Assembly: GCA_021785055.1 (NCBI GenBank)
Contig: JAJYGS010000173.1
Span: 1 to 8,141 of the forward strand
Origin: Nitrospirota bacterium
GTDB taxonomy: Bacteria > Nitrospirota > JACRHJ01
Reading direction: 5' to 3'
Length of the DNA: 8,141 bases
A model generated the notes under the pieces. It was not told the origin of the DNA, ran no database searches, and saw only the letters and a program-made list of their open reading frames with translations. Positions 4,831-8,141 of the stretch are shown piece by piece (the first letter of the stretch is position 1; each line of letters begins with the position of its first letter). Position numbers and translations under genes: made by a program.

Positions 4831-5550
4831 CTATACGTCTTTTATAAAGGTGTTCTTCCGCAGGAGTGTTACAAGAATGGATAAAAACATCTTGAACACG
4901 TAATAAAGCGGCTTAAGACCGCTGTGCATGGAAACACCTTCGACGCGCTGATACATCTCCACAGGGACTTCCACACTCTTGAGCCCCGCTCTGTGCAGCA
5001 TTATCAGCACATCGGCGTCCGGGAAATCCACGGGATAGAGGTCCGAGGCGTAAAACCTCATCACCTCCCGGTTCATGGCCTGAAAACCCGACGTCGGGTC
5101 GGTTACCCTGCGTCCTATTGTAACCGAAGCGATACTTCCGAAGAGTTTCATCCCCATGCCTCGCACAAATGTAGAACGGTATTCGCCGAGACCCATAAAC
5201 CGTGAGCCCAACACCACGTCTGCCGCGCCCGCCCTGACAGGTTCCAGAAGCTTCGGAATGTAGGAAGGCTCGTGCTGGCCGTCCGCGTCCATCTGCACGG
5301 CATACAAGTAGCCCCTGGAGATGGCGTATTTGAACCCGGTCTGGAGAGCGCCGCCGTAGCCGAGGTTAACCGGCAGACGGATAACCGGAGCGCCCGTCTC
5401 CGACACCTCCAGGGCGGTGGAGTCCGTAGAACCGTCGTCCACGACGACTATATCGGCTCCCGGCGCCTTGGCCCGGATGTCCTCGATAATCCGCGCTATT
5501 CCCCCCGCCTCGTTGTGAGCCGGGATGATTATGAGAGTATCGCTCCTCAT
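4831..5550 (-). CDS. GT2 family glycosyltransferase, polyprenyl-phosphate sugar transferase-like
   Basis: This 239-residue enzyme has a GT-A fold of the dolichyl-phosphate mannosyltransferase type. Visible landmarks are IIIPAHNE (7-14), the nucleotide-binding VVVDDGSTD (35-43), LGYGGALQTGF (63-73), the metal-binding DADGQH (88-93), LGSRFM (114-119) and DPTSGFQAMN (151-160). A hydrophobic C-terminal stretch (about 213-230) may rest on the membrane but there are no clear spanning helices. By family it should move a sugar from a nucleotide donor to a lipid phosphate or another acceptor at the cytoplasmic membrane face; the sugar cannot be predicted. The ATG overlaps the stop of the upstream radical SAM gene by four bases, and a DUF2304 gene follows. 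Confidence 0.92.
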   Translation of the reverse strand: MRSDTLIIIPAHNEAGGIARIIEDIRAKAPGADIVVVDDGSTDSTALEVSETGAPVIRLPVNLGYGGALQTGFKYAISRGYLYAVQMDADGQHEPSYIPKLLEPVRAGAADVVLGSRFMGLGEYRSTFVRGMGMKLFGSIASVTIGRRVTDPTSGFQAMNREVMRFYASDLYPVDFPDADVLIMLHRAGLKSVEVPVEMYQRVEGVSMHSGLKPLYYVFKMFLSILVTLLRKNTFIKDV

Positions 5551-6971
5551 CCGTTGTTTACGGCCCTCAGAAATGCGAAAAAACCTCTGAACAGTGGCAG
5601 CACGTGCAAGGGATTCCTGGCGAGCCTCATGAGGTATGACAGCACCACCCTTGGCCGCATATAGAATTCCTTCATCATCCTTCTGGCCGCCTCATCCAGT
5701 TCCTCCTTCGTGAGGTCTTTCGGCACGAACACGGAATCAAGCAGGTTCATCTTCTGCCAGTCGTTGTCGAACTGGCCGTATTCGTGGGCGATCTCATATA
5801 TCCTGGACCCCGGTAGCGGAGTGAGCTTGAAGACTGAAATATCGTCCAGGGCGTTAGCCTTGGCGAAGTCTATCGTCTTCTGCATAGTCTCCTTCGTCTC
5901 CGTAGGAAAGCCGAGGATGAAAAATCCCTTCGTCGTCATCCCTGCTTCTTTTGTCCAGGCCAGCGTCTGGCGGACACGGTCAAGTTTTATTTTCTTTTCC
6001 ACAAGGTCAAGAATAGCTTGGTCTCCGCTTTCAACGCCGTAGCTAATCTGCCAGCAACCCGCCTCCCGCATCGCGCGGAGCAGTTCCGGATTAACCATGT
6101 CTACCCTGCCCAGGCAGGACCATGTCATGCCCCGGCCCGATCTCTTCATGCCTTCGCATATCGCCATGACGCGGGCCTTGTTCACAACGAAGGTGTCGTC
6201 TTCAAAAACAAGCTCCCGGACGCCGTATTTCTCGTAAAGATGCCCTATCATGTCGAGAACATACTCCGCAGAGAACATGCGGCATGCGCGGCCAAAGACA
6301 GTCCTGTCGCAAAACAGGCAGTTGTTCGGACAGCCCCTGCTCGATACGAGGGTCGCCGCCGGGAGCCTTCGGTATCTGAAGGGCGCAGGGCGGAACCGGC
6401 CCGGAAAACCGGGCAGCCTGTCCCACGCGGGAAACGGCAGGGAGTCCAGATTCTTTATCTTGGCCCGCGGCTCGGTATGAAAAATCCCGCCGTCTTTTCT
6501 CAGAACAAGCCCAGGCACAAAAGAAGCTCTACCATCCGGAATCGCGTCTATCAGCTCAATGAAAGTCTCCTCGCCTTCGCCGATTACCGCGATATCGAAA
6601 TGCGGGAACCTCGTAAGAGTCTCATCCGGGACTGCCGACACATGCGGCCCGCCGATTACGGTAACCGCCCCCGGCAATGCATCGTGCGCGGCCTGCGCCG
6701 TCTCGTGCGCGTGAAAAATGGATAGCGTAGTCGCCGTAATTCCCACGAGGTCCGGCTTGAAGGCCGAAAGCTCCGCCGTTACCCGGCTTTGGGAGAGCCC
6801 GTAAGCCGCGGCCTCGATTATCCTCACATCCACCCCGGCGCGCATGGCGACGGCGGCCAGGGACAAAAGCCCAAGAGAAGGCATCGTGCTTCCAGCACCT
6901 GCAAATTTGCCGTAGCGCTCTTCCTGGCTCGACGGCGGGGAGACAAGGGCTATCTTTTTTATTTTATTCAT
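5547..6971 (-). CDS. B12-binding-domain radical SAM protein
   Basis: The 474-residue protein has the layout of class B radical SAM enzymes. An N-terminal Rossmann-like, cobalamin-binding-type domain spans roughly 5-145, with PSLGLLSLAA, VGITATT, GGPHVSAVP and IGEGEETF. A radical SAM barrel follows with the cluster motif CPNNCLFC (C214, C218, C221), FVFEDDTF-like and YGVESGD (311-317) segments, and FFILGFPTET further on. The classical DxHxxG cobalamin-ligand motif is not seen, as is common in this class. The C-terminal 40 residues are rich in basic and hydrophobic residues (RPRVVLSYLMRLARNPLHVL), possibly membrane-associated. Related enzymes perform methylations, ring closures or C-C couplings on lipids, pigments and antibiotics. 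The start overlaps the upstream radical SAM gene by eight bases, and the glycosyltransferase gene overlaps its end. The substrate is unknown. Confidence 0.93.
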   Translation of the reverse strand: MNKIKKIALVSPPSSQEERYGKFAGAGSTMPSLGLLSLAAVAMRAGVDVRIIEAAAYGLSQSRVTAELSAFKPDLVGITATTLSIFHAHETAQAAHDALPGAVTVIGGPHVSAVPDETLTRFPHFDIAVIGEGEETFIELIDAIPDGRASFVPGLVLRKDGGIFHTEPRAKIKNLDSLPFPAWDRLPGFPGRFRPAPFRYRRLPAATLVSSRGCPNNCLFCDRTVFGRACRMFSAEYVLDMIGHLYEKYGVRELVFEDDTFVVNKARVMAICEGMKRSGRGMTWSCLGRVDMVNPELLRAMREAGCWQISYGVESGDQAILDLVEKKIKLDRVRQTLAWTKEAGMTTKGFFILGFPTETKETMQKTIDFAKANALDDISVFKLTPLPGSRIYEIAHEYGQFDNDWQKMNLLDSVFVPKDLTKEELDEAARRMMKEFYMRPRVVLSYLMRLARNPLHVLPLFRGFFAFLRAVNNG

Positions 6972-8141
6972 GCTCGTTAAGATTGCGTTTCATTTTATGT
7001 TGCCGGGATTCGGCAAACCCCGATACCTTTTCCTTTACCATCTTCCAGGCCATAATAGGCAGGTCGCGGCGCATCGGATGGTTAAACACCTTTATAAAAT
7101 TCCTGTAGAACCTGAGCCTCCTGAATTTTTTATACAGGGAAAGGATATCTTCCTTGCCCAGCGTCTCTGAGAGTATTATTGTTTTTTCAGGCTCGCGGTA
7201 CACGTTAATATCCAGGCGCGACCAATCCATATCGTCTGAGACAAGTCCCCGTCCTTTGGCATAATCCCACAGGGGGGTGCCTGGATAAGGCGTCAGGAGA
7301 TAGATATCGAACAAATCAAGCTTGCTCTTCTTGATGAAGTCGTATGTTCTCATTGACTGCTCGAACGTTTCATTCGGTGAACCGATAACAAAAGAAGCAT
7401 TTGCGGCGATACCCGCGCCTTTGAGCACCTCGATTGCCCGGGAGTTATGTGAGACGTTAACGGTCCCGCCCTTTAAATACTTAAGCGTCTCCTCGTCGCC
7501 CGACTCCAGTCCCATCCCGACGCTGACAACGCCTATGCGCTTGAGAATCTTCGCAAGCTCCGGCTTAACCACGTTTGCCCTGCAGGAACATGTATATTTT
7601 ACCTTTCCGTTCAAACCCCTTTTCTCAAGCAGCACGGCAATCTCTTCCAAGCGTTTCGTATTGGCCACGAACAAGTCGTCGAAGAAGCTTATCATGCGTA
7701 CACCGTAATCCCGCACCAGAAGGCCGATTTCATCTACTACGTACTCGGCTGAGAAAAACCTCAGCTTGTCCCAGAATCTTGTGGACGAACAGAACGTGCA
7801 CCGGTATGGACACCCGCGCGAAGTGAACATGTATGTGTGCGCCTGGATGTCCAGCAAATCCCGCGCAGGCATCGCGATGCTGTCCATGTTTTGAATCTGG
7901 GGGCGCGGCGCAGTCAGCTTAATTTCCCCGCCTTCCCGGAACGCTATCCCGGAGATGCCGGCAAGCGTGTCTGGATAAAGTCCGCCGCCAAGATATGCCT
8001 TGATAAGTTCGATGAATGTTTCCTCGCTCTCTCCAAGACAGGCGGCTGCTGCTCCATCAGGCAGACATCCGGGAATGGTGGAGATATGCACGCCTCCCAT
8101 CAGCACGGAGACGCCCCTTTGAGCGAAATATCCGGCGTAAT
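6964..8141 (-). CDS. B12-binding-domain radical SAM protein (5' end cut by window)
   Basis: The reading frame stays open through the window edge. Codons before the GTG at 8106 read YAGYFAQRGVS and continue into VLMGGVHISTIP, the middle of a cobalamin-binding-type domain, so the true start lies beyond 8141 and about 100 N-terminal residues are missing. The visible part has LGESEETFIELI, then the radical SAM cluster motif CPYRCTFC (about 7789-7812), FFSAEYVVDEI, SFFDDLF, GLESGDEE and FVIGSPNETF. The C-terminus is basic and hydrophobic (RFYRNFIKVFNHPMRRDLP). It parallels the downstream radical SAM protein segment by segment, suggesting an old tandem duplication. It is the most upstream visible gene of the minus-strand operon; promoter and earlier genes are outside the window. 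The substrate is unknown. Confidence 0.92.
   Translation of the reverse strand, partial: YAGYFAQRGVSVLMGGVHISTIPGCLPDGAAAACLGESEETFIELIKAYLGGGLYPDTLAGISGIAFREGGEIKLTAPRPQIQNMDSIAMPARDLLDIQAHTYMFTSRGCPYRCTFCSSTRFWDKLRFFSAEYVVDEIGLLVRDYGVRMISFFDDLFVANTKRLEEIAVLLEKRGLNGKVKYTCSCRANVVKPELAKILKRIGVVSVGMGLESGDEETLKYLKGGTVNVSHNSRAIEVLKGAGIAANASFVIGSPNETFEQSMRTYDFIKKSKLDLFDIYLLTPYPGTPLWDYAKGRGLVSDDMDWSRLDINVYREPEKTIILSETLGKEDILSLYKKFRRLRFYRNFIKVFNHPMRRDLPIMAWKMVKEKVSGFAESRQHKMKRNLNEHE

Noticed and set aside
6018..6725. Plus-strand reading frame of 235 codons
   Set aside because: It lies antisense within the well-supported radical SAM gene, has no recognisable domain or ribosome binding site, and has the composition expected of a shadow frame.

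Overview
The window looks like chromosomal DNA from a Gram-negative, probably anaerobic or facultative bacterium with fairly GC-rich coding sequence. The combination of a split b6-type cytochrome b, a Rieske protein, an AMMECR1 protein, a Mor-domain regulator and B12-type radical SAM enzymes would fit a deltaproteobacterial or Nitrospirota-like lineage. That placement is inference; no marker gene here fixes it. No plasmid, phage structural, transposase or CRISPR sequence is visible.

Left part (1-479): a tRNA-Ser(CGA) gene with encoded CCA lies on the minus strand with its own promoter and is followed by a hairpin. About 310 bases without a convincing gene come next. They carry a Fur-box-like sequence and a widely spaced 11-bp inverted repeat around an A-tract palindrome, just before a small Mor-type regulator gene.

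Plus-strand part (480-4370): the Mor-domain gene ends one base before a near-consensus sigma-70 promoter (TTGACA, 17 bp, TATTAT). This is followed by a GC-rich leader hairpin and a tightly packed set: polyprenyl diphosphate synthase, AMMECR1 protein, Rieske iron-sulfur protein, cytochrome b6-type subunit and subunit-IV-type protein. The start/stop junctions touch or overlap except for one 46-bp gap. The first gene would make the isoprenoid tail of a quinone, and the last three encode the core of a quinol-oxidising Rieske/cytochrome b complex. The cytochrome b has the b6f-type heme spacing and the cysteine equivalent to the heme c_n ligand. The Rieske protein has Gly where high-potential members have Ser. 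No c-type cytochrome subunit is encoded nearby. A GYD-domain gene with its own extended -10 promoter closes this side.

Convergent junction (4371-4465): a short GC-rich palindromic element separates the two gene sets.

Minus-strand part (4466-8141): four genes run leftward with 8-bp and 4-bp overlaps and an 8-bp gap. In transcription order they are two related B12-binding-type radical SAM proteins (the first cut by the window edge), a GT2 glycosyltransferase of the polyprenyl-phosphate sugar transferase type, and a DUF2304 membrane protein. Together they suggest modification of a lipid or lipid-linked glycan, but the substrate cannot be read from the sequence.
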